DNA from: Paraburkholderia monticola
GTDB lineage: Bacteria > Pseudomonadota > Gammaproteobacteria > Burkholderiales > Burkholderiaceae
Length of the DNA: 64,000 nucleotides
Assembly: GCF_001580545.1 (NCBI RefSeq)
Contig: NZ_LRBG01000038.1
Span: forward strand, 682,001 to 746,000
Direction of reading: 5' to 3'
Positions 51,504 through 60,301 of this stretch are shown one piece after another. A program made the translations under genes and the position numbers. The notes under the pieces are model-generated. The model was not told the DNA's origin. It did no database searches and saw nothing but the letters and a program-made list of their open reading frames with translations. The number at the start of each line of letters is the position of its first letter. Within the stretch, counting starts at the first letter, position 1.

Positions 51504-53711
51504 TCAGTCTTTGGTTTTTAGCTTCTTGACGTCCGTTGGACGGCGTTTGATCGAACTGCGCAAGTCGTCGTACAGATGCTCGAACAGACCCGCGATGCCG
51601 CGCACGCCGACCTGCAGCACGTGCGACAGGCCGCGCAGCGGCGTGTCCGTCTCGCGACCCTCGGCCCAGCCGGTCCACGCATCCGCGCGGGCGAAGGTGG
51701 TTTTCACGAATTCGTACTCCTGTTCGCGCGACATCGACGCGAAGCGCAGCCCCACGCGTCCCGGTTCGGTAAAGCTGACGGTGGCCGGGAACGCATATTC
51801 CTCGTCGCCACGGAACAGCGACACGCTCACGCGCTCCTGCATCGGTACTTCGATGCTGTTGGGCAGCGCGACGCCGACGCCGCCTTCCGAGTAGTCGATC
51901 GTTTCGCACGCGAGCGTGCGGCCGGTCGAGAACTTCAGCATCACGGGGATTTTCATCGCGACGCGGGGCACCGCGCGGATCTGGCGGCGCTCGCTCGCGG
52001 CGGCCACGCTCGCGCCGAGGATCAGCATGTTGTAGCCGGTCCACGCGAGATTGAGCAGCGTGGTCTCGACGATGCTGCGCACATGCCAGTTCACGTAGAT
52101 GTGCACGAGCCCCGCGAGGAAACCGAGCAGGTTCAGGAGCAGCAGGAACAGATACGGCCGCGAAATCGACCAGTCGAAGTAGCTCTTCTCGATCACGCCG
52201 CCCTTGGCCGTCACGTTGAACTTTCCAAGCTTCGGATTGATCAGCGCGAGCAGCGTCGGCGCGGTGATGTACGACGCGAGCACCGACTCGTACACCTCGG
52301 CCCAGAACGAATGGCGGAACAGGCGCTGCATGCGCGAGTTCGTGATGCTCGCATGCATCATGTGCGGTAGCGCGTAGATCGCGATCGTGCTGGCCGCCGC
52401 TTCGATCACATGCGCGCCGAAGAACAGATACGACAGCGGCGCGGTCAGGAACACGAGACGCGGCACGCCGTAGAAGAAGTGCATCATCGCGTTCAGGTAA
52501 CACAGCCGCTGGCCGATTTTCAGCCCCTTGCCGGAGAGCGGATTATCGATGCGGAAGATCTGCGTCATGCCGCGCGCCCAGCGGATGCGCTGGCCGATGT
52601 GGCCCGACAGGCTTTCGGTCGCGAGACCGGCGGCCTGCGGAATCGCCAGATACGCGGTGGTGTAGCCGAGGCGGTGCAGCTTCAGCGCGGTGTGCGCGTC
52701 CTCGGTGACGGTCTCCACCGCGATGCCGCCAATCTCTTCAACCATGTTCCGGCGCAAGAGCGCGCACGAGCCGCAGAAGAACGTCGCGTTCCACAGATCG
52801 TTGCCGTCCTGCACGAGGCCGTAGAACAGCTCGCCTTCGTTCGGCACCTTGCGGAAGGTGCCGAGGTTGCGCTCGAACGGGTCGGCGGAGAAGAAGTGGT
52901 GCGGCGTTTGCAGCATCGACAGCAGCTTGTCGCGCAGGAACCAGCCGAGGCCGATCTGCAGGAACGAGCGGGTCGGGATGTGATCGCAGTCGAAGATCGC
53001 GAGGTACTCGCCGCTGGTGATCTTCAGTGCTTCGTTGATGTTGCCGGCCTTCGCGTGACGATTGTGCGTGCGGATCGTCCAGTTGACGCCGACTTCCTCG
53101 CAGAACGCCTTGAACTCGGGGCGCCGGCCGTCGTCGAGCACGTGGATCGCCATCTTGTCGGCCGGGTAGTCGAGCGCCAGCGCCGCGTAGATGGTCGGTT
53201 TGACGACGCTGAGCGGCTCGTTGTAGGTCGGGATGAACACGTCGACGCTCGGCCACTCGTCGCGATTGGCCGGCAGCGGCAGCGGCTTGCGCTTGAGCGG
53301 CCATGCGGTCTGAAAGTAGCCGAGCATCAGCACGAGCGTCGCGTAGACCTCGGCGGACACGAGCAGCAGACCCCAGATTGCGTCGAGCGGCTGTTCCCAT
53401 GAGGTCGTTTCGGTCAGGCGCCAGTACATGTAGCGGCCCGATGCGACGACCGACAGCATGATCATCACCATCGTCGCGTAGCGGCCGGGCAGACGGCGAA
53501 ACAGCAGCGCGAGCACGAAGCAGAGGGTCGCGAAGGTCAGCTGCTGGTAGAACTCGAGCGGCACCGTGAACACGAAGTACAGCATGTACAGCGCGAGCAG
53601 CGTGACGAGCCCGGTGACGATGCGGCTGTTCCAGAAGTTCGCGTCGACGAAGCGTCCGAACCGCGACGGCTCGCCGCCTTCGGGCTCGCGCGAGGAGGCT
53701 GGGCTGCTCAT
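51504..53711 (-). CDS. bcsA: Cellulose synthase catalytic subunit BcsA (UDP-forming)
   Basis: A 735-residue inner-membrane glycosyltransferase family 2 enzyme that polymerises UDP-glucose and pushes the chain through its membrane channel. Motifs: FIPTYNEP (159-166), LDDG (Asp193, Asp194), DCD (241-243), TED (336-338) and QRIRW (374-378, the QxxRW motif). A C-terminal PilZ domain has RRQIR and DYSEGG, so c-di-GMP should relieve autoinhibition. About eight membrane helices are present. The ATG at 53711 overlaps the bcsQ stop by four bases. The upstream frame is the antisense-like continuation of bcsQ DNA and is not used. Confidence 0.97.
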   Translation of the reverse strand: MSSPASSREPEGGEPSRFGRFVDANFWNSRIVTGLVTLLALYMLYFVFTVPLEFYQQLTFATLCFVLALLFRRLPGRYATMVMIMLSVVASGRYMYWRLTETTSWEQPLDAIWGLLLVSAEVYATLVLMLGYFQTAWPLKRKPLPLPANRDEWPSVDVFIPTYNEPLSVVKPTIYAALALDYPADKMAIHVLDDGRRPEFKAFCEEVGVNWTIRTHNRHAKAGNINEALKITSGEYLAIFDCDHIPTRSFLQIGLGWFLRDKLLSMLQTPHHFFSADPFERNLGTFRKVPNEGELFYGLVQDGNDLWNATFFCGSCALLRRNMVEEIGGIAVETVTEDAHTALKLHRLGYTTAYLAIPQAAGLATESLSGHIGQRIRWARGMTQIFRIDNPLSGKGLKIGQRLCYLNAMMHFFYGVPRLVFLTAPLSYLFFGAHVIEAAASTIAIYALPHMMHASITNSRMQRLFRHSFWAEVYESVLASYITAPTLLALINPKLGKFNVTAKGGVIEKSYFDWSISRPYLFLLLLNLLGFLAGLVHIYVNWHVRSIVETTLLNLAWTGYNMLILGASVAAASERRQIRAVPRVAMKIPVMLKFSTGRTLACETIDYSEGGVGVALPNSIEVPMQERVSVSLFRGDEEYAFPATVSFTEPGRVGLRFASMSREQEYEFVKTTFARADAWTGWAEGRETDTPLRGLSHVLQVGVRGIAGLFEHLYDDLRSSIKRRPTDVKKLKTKD

Positions 53712-54496
53712 GCGACGTTCCTTGGCTGGGCGGCGATCGCGTCGAGCGCCGCCATGAGCCAGGCGCCGCACGCGCGGAAGTCGGCGGCGGCCTGGCTCAG
53801 GGGGTCGTAATGGATCAGCGTGGTGTCGCAGGCGAGCGCTTCGCTGACGCCTTCGTCGAGATGGATCACGCCGGGGAACACCTTGTTGCCGAGCATCTGG
53901 CGCAGCACCTTCAGCACGTCTTTGGTCAACTGGCGAGACTGGTCGATCTGATTGATCACGTAGCCAGCGCCGCCGAAGTCCGCGCGCGGTGCCGCGTAGG
54001 TGTCGATCAGCCGCTCCATCTGCGGGATCGCCGCGTACGACGCGGCGTCGGCGAGCACGACGTTCACGACGAAGTTGGCTGCGCACAGCGCGGTGCGCAC
54101 GTAGGTGGACGAGCCGGGCGGGGTGTCGACGATCACGATGTCGGACGGGTCTAGCCGCAGGTTCTGCAGCGACTGCGCGAGCCACTGCGGATGCTGGTCG
54201 ACCTGTGCCTCGAAGCGCCGGCGGTCGTCCTCGAGCAAGACGCCGTACGGCAGCACGGTCACGCCGTCGATGCCGTCGAACATCACCGTTTGCCACGGGT
54301 TGCCGGACAGCGTCGCGCGCGACAGGCCGTCGATGCTGTCGAGCGGCACGCCGAAATGCAGACGCAGCGCGTTCTGCGGATCGAGATCGAGCGCGATCAC
54401 GCGCCGGCCGCTGTTGGCGAGCACGGAGGCGAGATTGGCGGCGAGGGTGGTTTTACCGACCCCGCCTTTGGCGGACACCACGGCAATGACTTTCAT
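53708..54496 (-). CDS. bcsQ: Cellulose biosynthesis ParA-like ATPase BcsQ
   Basis: A 262-residue MinD/ParA-type ATPase with deviant Walker A KGGVGKTT (residues 10-17), LDLDPQNALRLHFG and IVDTPPGSS (Walker B). BcsQ is needed for cellulose production and placement at the cell pole in E. coli. The ATG at 54496 gives the standard start MKVIAVVSAKGG. It overlaps both neighbours by four bases (bcsP stop at 54493, bcsA start at 53711), so the set is tightly coupled. Confidence 0.94.
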   Translation of the reverse strand: MKVIAVVSAKGGVGKTTLAANLASVLANSGRRVIALDLDPQNALRLHFGVPLDSIDGLSRATLSGNPWQTVMFDGIDGVTVLPYGVLLEDDRRRFEAQVDQHPQWLAQSLQNLRLDPSDIVIVDTPPGSSTYVRTALCAANFVVNVVLADAASYAAIPQMERLIDTYAAPRADFGGAGYVINQIDQSRQLTKDVLKVLRQMLGNKVFPGVIHLDEGVSEALACDTTLIHYDPLSQAAADFRACGAWLMAALDAIAAQPRNVA

Positions 54497-55467
54497 GGGC
54501 GACGCGGACCGTTGGTGAGCCAGGAGGGGACGGCGCCGCGCGAATTGTCGGCGGGCGCCTGAGTGCCTTGAGCGGGGGTGCCGCGCAGACGGTCGAAGAC
54601 CGAGTTCAGCGACGTGGCCTGGGGTGCGGGCGCGGCGGCTTGCGGCGGCGCTGGGCGGGTCTGCTGCGTGGCGAACACCTTGCCGAGGATCGACGGCGGC
54701 TGGGCCGCATGGGCAGGTTGCGGCGCGGGTGGCGGTTGCATCGACGGTGCCGGTGCTGGTGCCGTGTTCGCGCTGCCATAAGCGGGCGCGGCGGGGCGCG
54801 CCCAGCTCGGCGCGCCAGGCGCGGCCGGCGTGACCGCTTGCGCGGCCGGCGCGCCGAACCTGAAGGTGGATGGGGGGCTCACGGGCTCCACGGCGGGCGG
54901 GGTGGGCGATGCGCTCGAGGTGAACCATGCGGGAGCGGTCGGCGGAACTGACGTTTGTGCCTGCGTTTGCGCCGGTGACGGTGCGGGTGCCGCGATCGGC
55001 GGGACCGGTGCTGACGCGGCAGCACCCGGCGCAACCGGAGCACTCGGCGCGGCAGCCGTGCCCGCCGCCGCGCGCGCAGCCGCCTCATCGGGTTCCTCGG
55101 CCGAAGCGAAGCGCGACGCGCCGCTCGGCGCCGCCGGCTTGGCGGGCGCCAGCGGCACCGGCGGAATGTCACGCCGGTGCGAGCGCGTGAACAGCGGCGC
55201 CTTCGCGCGCGTCACCGACGCCACGTCCTTCGGTGTCGTGTCCTCATGGGCTGCGGCCCGCGGCGCCACGCTCACTGGCGGCTGCGGTCTGGCCTCGCGA
55301 AGCGGGCCGATTGCGGGAATGGCCGGTTGCGTCAGATCGAGTGTTACGAGCAGGGGCCAACGGGTGCGCGCGGTGCGCGCGTCGTTTTCGCGGCCGATCT
55401 CCTGGTACGCGGTGGCGTCGCCGCCGAATTGCTCGAACAGTTTGTCGATGTCGCTCGATGAACTCAT
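54493..55467 (-). CDS. bcsP: BcsP/BcsR-like cellulose biosynthesis protein with Pro/Ala-rich tail
   Basis: A 324-residue protein. The first 45 residues (DIDKLFEQFGGDATAYQEI, then ARTRWPLL) match the BcsR/BcsP domain found next to BcsQ in cellulose operons. The remainder (about 60-310) is Pro/Ala-rich and disordered, with occasional RF or FRFGAPAA segments, and it ends with LNSVFDRLRG, which recalls the short motif of CcpA/BcsH-type proteins from type I systems. The ATG at 55467 starts the conserved domain; the longer frame to 55575 does not look coding. Its role is probably scaffolding of the synthase, inferred from the family. Confidence 0.82.
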   Translation of the reverse strand: MSSSSDIDKLFEQFGGDATAYQEIGRENDARTARTRWPLLVTLDLTQPAIPAIGPLREARPQPPVSVAPRAAAHEDTTPKDVASVTRAKAPLFTRSHRRDIPPVPLAPAKPAAPSGASRFASAEEPDEAAARAAAGTAAAPSAPVAPGAAASAPVPPIAAPAPSPAQTQAQTSVPPTAPAWFTSSASPTPPAVEPVSPPSTFRFGAPAAQAVTPAAPGAPSWARPAAPAYGSANTAPAPAPSMQPPPAPQPAHAAQPPSILGKVFATQQTRPAPPQAAAPAPQATSLNSVFDRLRGTPAQGTQAPADNSRGAVPSWLTNGPRRP

Positions 55468-55609
55468 GATGCCGTCGTCTGTAACATGCCGTGCATTGCC
55501 CCGAACCGACTCCCCGGGGTGCTGTTTTATTTGAAACTTCCCTGACCGCGCGTGGCGGTTGCATCGCTGCCCCACACGTTCTTATCGATGCGTGCGGACC
55601 CGCCGTCGC

Positions 55610-56065
55610 TCAGGCCGGATGACGGCCGAGGCGGAATTCGAGGGAGCTGTCCTCGCCGAACGCGCTCGTCTGCACGACCGACAAACCCTGCGCGCCCAAC
55701 GCGCTCAACCACGTCTGATAGACGCCTTCGAGAAACGCCGGCGTCCAGGCGAGTGCCGAATCGCCGAACGCGGGCAGCGGCGCGCAGTAGTGAACGATGC
55801 GCAGCGACTCCGCCTCGTCGGCGAGCGCGACGTAACCCCAATCCATCGGATGCCAGTAAGAATTCAAGGCCTGCTCGAGCTCGGCCGTCGACGAGCAGGC
55901 GGGCAGCGGATGCGCGAGCGCGAAACGGCTGCCGACGCGATGCATCAGCTGACGCAACTCGTCACGGCCGATCTGCGCTTCGAACTCGCTTGCCAGTGCG
56001 CTCAGCATGCCGCGCCATTGCGGCGAGATTTGGCGTTCCAGCAGATAGTCGAGGATGGGGGCCAT
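55610..56065 (-). CDS. bcsD: Cellulose synthase subunit D (BcsD)
   Basis: A 151-residue homologue of BcsD (156 residues in Komagataeibacter), the periplasmic octamer that aligns terminal complexes so that glucan chains crystallise. Similar blocks are the helical N-terminal half, MDWGYVALADEAESLRIVHY (residues near 77-96) and FLEGVYQTWLSALG. The ATG at 56065 is chosen for length. A TTG at 56140 would add 25 residues; neither has a strong ribosome site. It is the first gene of the operon. A 142-base gap follows before bcsP. Confidence 0.85.
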   Translation of the reverse strand: MAPILDYLLERQISPQWRGMLSALASEFEAQIGRDELRQLMHRVGSRFALAHPLPACSSTAELEQALNSYWHPMDWGYVALADEAESLRIVHYCAPLPAFGDSALAWTPAFLEGVYQTWLSALGAQGLSVVQTSAFGEDSSLEFRLGRHPA

Positions 56066-56522
56066 GGTTTCAGGTTGTGGTCGCTGCCCGTTGCCTATCC
56101 GCGAACGTGACAGCCATTGAATATCAGAGTAGTTCGGCAATTGCGCGGCGCGCGTCGTTTACGTCATTTCTACCGGGCCGTCTAGTGTGCCCGGCACACA
56201 TCGTGAGAAGTCTACTTAAGACGCTAACTTTTAGCCACTTTCGAATGATCGCTCTATGCATATATTGACGCGCATTGGAGACACGGCAATTGCGTAATTT
56301 TTGCTGTTTCATGCTAATTGAAACGTTTGCTTTTGCTTGATGCAACAAAAAGCTTAAGCGGTCTGAGATGCAATAACCGGCAATTCGGGCATGCTTTGAG
56401 CTTTGCTTTTTAAACATGCACGCAACGGGTAGCGTATCGTTCGAAATTTTGCACGGCCAATTTGTCAAAATGACCTTGCAAAATCTATCGCGAGTCATCG
56501 CCGCGGCGCCAAACAATATGCA
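56066..56522. other. 457-base AT-rich control region between bcsD and a diguanylate cyclase gene
   Basis: No convincing gene. The part 56160-56520 is clearly more AT-rich than the rest of the window (runs such as TTTTTGCTGTTTCATGCTAATTG and TTGCTTTTTAAACATGC, key A/T runs only). It must hold the divergent promoters of the cellulose operon and the GGDEF gene. I could not define -35/-10 or sigma-54 elements with confidence. Confidence 0.6.
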
Positions 56523-57671
56523 ATGCTCAATCCACTCACTATCCTGCTGGTCACGGTTCTAGCGGACGCAATGGCGATGGCCGTGCTCTGCTCGCTCAGG
56601 CGCGCGGCGATTCCGGGTGTCAGCTACTGGATCGCGGCCAACGCGATGGCAGTCGTCTCGCTGCTTGGCGTGTCCCTGCAGGGACATGCGTCACCGTGGC
56701 TGACGATCGTCGCGGCCAACGTGCTGTTGGCGCTCGGGCTGCTGCTCCTGCTCGAAGGCTGCCTGCGCTTTCTCGACCGCCGCACGCGGCCCTGGCCCGC
56801 TTATGTGGGGCTCCTGCTCGTGCTGGCCGGCATGATCTACTGGTCCTTCGTCGCACCGAACTTCAATGCGCGCGTGGCGCTGGTGTCCGCGTATCACGCG
56901 AGCCTCTATGCGCTGATCGGTCTGTCGATGCTGAACGGACGCCCCGCCAACCGGCCACGCTACAGCTTCCACTTTGTCGCGACCGCGGCGTTGCTGCTGT
57001 GCGTGGGCCACGCGACGCGCGGCATCATGTACGGCTTCCACCTGCTCGAGCAGACGAACCTGATGCAGGTGTCGATACCCAACATCGTGTTCCTCGCACT
57101 CGGCATCCTCGCGCCGCCGTTCCTGTCGATCGGCGTCGTGATGCTCGCGCACGACCGCCTCGCCGAGCGCCTCGAACGGCTCGCCAACGTCGACGACCTG
57201 ACCGGCTCGCTGTCGCGCCGCGCGTTCCTCGAAATCGGCGGCGCATTGCTGAACGCGTCGTTGCGCACGGGCTTGCCGGTCGCGATCGCGATCGTCGACA
57301 TCGATTCGTTCAAAGCCGTCAACGATACCCACGGCCATGCGGCCGGCGACCAGGTGCTCGCGCACTTCGCGGCGTTCGTCGCGCGCGAGCTGCGAATCGG
57401 CGATGTGTTCGGACGACTCGGCGGCGAGGAGTTCGGCGTGCTGTGTCCGGCGACCACGGCCGCCGAGGCGGTCGTGCTGCTCGAGCGGCTGCGCGCGCGG
57501 CTTGCGGCCACCGCACCGGACGACTTGCCGGGCGGGCTGCGCTACACGTTCAGCGTCGGCGTCGATCAGCAGCGGCCCGGTGAATCGCTGGCGCAGATGA
57601 TGGCGCGCGCCGACCGCGCGTTATATGCGGCGAAAGCGGCAGGGCGCGATCGGGTGATGGCGGCGGTATAG
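56523..57671 (+). CDS. Membrane diguanylate cyclase (GGDEF)
   Basis: A 382-residue protein with six or seven N-terminal membrane helices (about 1-205, a MASE-like sensor) and a GGDEF domain (about 215-382). The active-site loop is GGEEF (residues 300-304), and an inhibitory RxxD site (RIGD) lies five residues upstream. DIDSFKAVNDTHGHAAGD is the metal-binding block (key Asp residues of DIDSFK). It should make c-di-GMP and be subject to product inhibition. It is divergent from bcsD, so its product may activate BcsA through PilZ. Confidence 0.94.
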   Translation: MLNPLTILLVTVLADAMAMAVLCSLRRAAIPGVSYWIAANAMAVVSLLGVSLQGHASPWLTIVAANVLLALGLLLLLEGCLRFLDRRTRPWPAYVGLLLVLAGMIYWSFVAPNFNARVALVSAYHASLYALIGLSMLNGRPANRPRYSFHFVATAALLLCVGHATRGIMYGFHLLEQTNLMQVSIPNIVFLALGILAPPFLSIGVVMLAHDRLAERLERLANVDDLTGSLSRRAFLEIGGALLNASLRTGLPVAIAIVDIDSFKAVNDTHGHAAGDQVLAHFAAFVARELRIGDVFGRLGGEEFGVLCPATTAAEAVVLLERLRARLAATAPDDLPGGLRYTFSVGVDQQRPGESLAQMMARADRALYAAKAAGRDRVMAAV

Positions 57672-57845
57672 GGGAAAGGGGCGCAGCGGGCATGCCCCAG
57701 CGCATGCCGCCTCGCGCCTCTGACCGCATAGTGGGACGGTAGTCGATGAATTTATACGTCGTCGTACGTTAGCCATAAATGTTTGCCGGACGTTTGCCGA
57801 TAACCATAGGTGGGGTGACCGGAACCCCAGCCTGATCATCCCTCT

Positions 57846-60191
57846 ATGTCTGCCATCCCGACGCAGCACCCGCCCGAGCCGAGCTTGCGCGAGCGCTTTC
57901 ACCAGCGCTCGCTCGAGCATCAGCGGCCGCTTTCCATCGTGACGATGGCCTTCACGGTCGTCACGTTCCTGTGCATGGTGGCGGCGCGCGAACTGGTCGG
58001 CATCCCTGCTGTGCCACTCGGCTACCGGATGCTGTGCGCGCTCGTACTCGCGCTGCTGGTGCTGGCGATTCCCAGCACGAAGTCGACGGCGCTGTTCGGC
58101 GCGATCGGTGTCGTGTATGAACTGGTGCTGATCGGCGGGCTCGTGCTGAATGCGAGCGGCGTCGCGCATCCGTTGGCGTGGTTGCTGCCCGCGCTCGTCG
58201 TGATACCGATCTGCGCGGCGCCGCTGTGGCTCACGCCGGTGCATTTCTTCACCGGCAACGCGCTGTTCTATGCGGTGGCCATCGCGCTGCTGCTCGGCGA
58301 AACGCATCCGCGCGAGGTCGACGCGGCCGTATGGACGTGGGTCATCGCGATCGGTGCACCGACGGCAGCAGTGTTTCATTTCGGCTTCTACCGTTTCCGG
58401 CGCAATCACTATTTGCTGGAGAGTCAGCTTGCGCAACTCGCCGCGACCGATCCGCTGACCGGTCTGCAAAACCGCCGTGCCTTCGTCAAGCATGCGGAGG
58501 CGCGCCTCGCGGCACTTGCGCCGGGTGCGCGGCTCAGTGCGATCTTTCTCGACATCGACAGCTTCAAGTCGCTCAACGACCGCTACGGCCATGCGGTCGG
58601 CGACCATGCGCTGTTCGAGGTCGCTCAGGTGCTGAAGGACGAAGTCGCGCTTTACCATAGCGTGAGCCGTCTCGGTGGCGAGGAGTTCGCGGTGCTGCTC
58701 GACGACGAGCTCAGCCGCGCGCTGCAACTCGCCGAGCGGATGCGCGTTGGCATCACCGCGATCGAACGGCCCGACGGCCATCTGACCGCGAGCTTCGGCG
58801 TCGCCGAGCACCGCCGCGGCGAGAGCTTCATGGCGCTGCTCGATCGCGCGGACGAGGCGTTGCTGCGCGCGAAGCACTTGGGCCGCAACCGGGTGTGCGC
58901 CGAGCGCGCGCCGCCGTTCGATGCGCTGCAGCCGCCTTTCGAAGCTGTCTTCGCGCCGCGCGCTGCGGGCACCGAAGCGGGCGCGTCGCGTTATCGCTGG
59001 GAAGACTTTTATCTGATCTCGCACTTCCAGCCGCTCTACAGCCTGTCGCATCAGAAGCAGGTCGGCTTCGAGGCGCTGCTGCGCGGCGAGCAGGACGACG
59101 GCACGCTGGTGCCGCCGGTCGTGATGTTCGCGCCGAAGCCGACGAGCGACGAAGGCGCGCTCGACCGCGCGAGCCACGCGGTGCATCTCGGCAATGCGCG
59201 CCGCGCGCTGCCCGGCGATGCGTGGCTGTTCCTGAACATTCTGCCGGCCACGTTCGTCGCCGACGGCTACGCCGATCAGTTGACGAAGATCGTGCGCGCC
59301 GCGGGGCTCGAACCCGAGCGCGTGATTCTGGAGATTCTCGAATCGCATGGCGGCAGCGTCGACGAGATGTCGCGCGCGGCGGCGCGATATCGCCAGCACG
59401 GCTTCCTGATCGCCGTCGACGACTTCGGCGCGGGCCAATCGAATCTGGACCGGCTGCTACGCATCCGCCCGGACCTCGTGAAGCTCGACGGCGAGCTGAT
59501 TCGCGCGACGACGCATGGCACGCAGCAGCCGATCCTGCCGAAGCTCGTGTCGCTGCTGCACCAGGCGGGCATGCTGGTGGTCGTCGAAGGCGTCGAGACG
59601 GCCGAGGAGCTGATCCTCGCGGTGGAATCGAATGTCGATTTCGCGCAGGGCTATCTGCTCGGCCGGCCTGCGAGCGAGATCGCGCCGCCCGAGTCGGTGC
59701 ACCGCCAGATCGACGATGCGTTCGACGTGATCGCGCAAGGCCGCGCACATCAGCATGCGCTGTTCGAATCCGAGGTGGAGCCGTACCGGCGCGAACTGCG
59801 CCGCGCGGCCGACGGCTTGCGCGCGGGCGCCGTGATGGACGACGCGTTCGCGCTGCTCGCCACCTTCGAGCGATGCATCAGCTGCTTCATTCTCGACGAC
59901 ACGGGCCGGCAGATCGGTCACGAGGTGCCGGGGCCGTCGTGGAGCAAGGATGCCGCGTCGCTGCAACCGGTCGCCAATCCGCGCGATGCGCGCTGGGATC
60001 ATCGGCCGTACTTCCGCAATGCGGTGCTGCTGCCCGGCGAGGCGATCACCAGCAATCCTTATCTTTCACTGGCGAGCGGGCGGCCGTGCATTGCAGTGAC
60101 GGTGGCGGTGCAACTGGCGAGCGGGCGCTGTGTGGTTGGGGTCGAGCTGGATTGGTCGGCGCGAGGCTTGCCTTGGCCGGCGGGGGAGTAG
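57846..60191 (+). CDS. GGDEF-EAL protein with C-terminal Cache-like domain
   Basis: A 781-residue membrane protein. Helices fill about 25-185. The GGDEF domain (about 200-350) has SRLGGEEF but no RxxD inhibitory site (the position reads YHSV). The EAL domain (about 385-620) has EALLR, FLNILPATF, ILEILES, VDDFGAGQS, KLDGELI and EGVET, so phosphodiesterase residues are complete. The last 150 residues contain CISCFILDDTGRQIG and DHRPYFRNAV, which look like a PAS/Cache domain similar in place to the C-terminal domain of YkuI. Both enzyme activities are possible; the net effect is not predictable from sequence. Confidence 0.9.
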   Translation: MSAIPTQHPPEPSLRERFHQRSLEHQRPLSIVTMAFTVVTFLCMVAARELVGIPAVPLGYRMLCALVLALLVLAIPSTKSTALFGAIGVVYELVLIGGLVLNASGVAHPLAWLLPALVVIPICAAPLWLTPVHFFTGNALFYAVAIALLLGETHPREVDAAVWTWVIAIGAPTAAVFHFGFYRFRRNHYLLESQLAQLAATDPLTGLQNRRAFVKHAEARLAALAPGARLSAIFLDIDSFKSLNDRYGHAVGDHALFEVAQVLKDEVALYHSVSRLGGEEFAVLLDDELSRALQLAERMRVGITAIERPDGHLTASFGVAEHRRGESFMALLDRADEALLRAKHLGRNRVCAERAPPFDALQPPFEAVFAPRAAGTEAGASRYRWEDFYLISHFQPLYSLSHQKQVGFEALLRGEQDDGTLVPPVVMFAPKPTSDEGALDRASHAVHLGNARRALPGDAWLFLNILPATFVADGYADQLTKIVRAAGLEPERVILEILESHGGSVDEMSRAAARYRQHGFLIAVDDFGAGQSNLDRLLRIRPDLVKLDGELIRATTHGTQQPILPKLVSLLHQAGMLVVVEGVETAEELILAVESNVDFAQGYLLGRPASEIAPPESVHRQIDDAFDVIAQGRAHQHALFESEVEPYRRELRRAADGLRAGAVMDDAFALLATFERCISCFILDDTGRQIGHEVPGPSWSKDAASLQPVANPRDARWDHRPYFRNAVLLPGEAITSNPYLSLASGRPCIAVTVAVQLASGRCVVGVELDWSARGLPWPAGE

Positions 60192-60261
60192 GGGGAGGCG
60201 CCTCGGGCCGATGTGCGCGCCAAAGTTGCGGCAAATCGACCAGCGCAGAACAGATGTTTTT

Positions 60262-60278
60262 CCTAACATTCTGTTAGG
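60262..60278. promoter_or_regulatory. Inverted repeat upstream of the cyclase gene
   Basis: CCTAACA-TTC-TGTTAGG lies 24 bases before the GTG start, between an AT-rich stretch and the ribosome site. It could be an operator or a small mRNA hairpin controlling translation. Confidence 0.4.
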
Positions 60279-60301
60279 CAGCCGCCTTCAGGAGATAAAC
60301 C

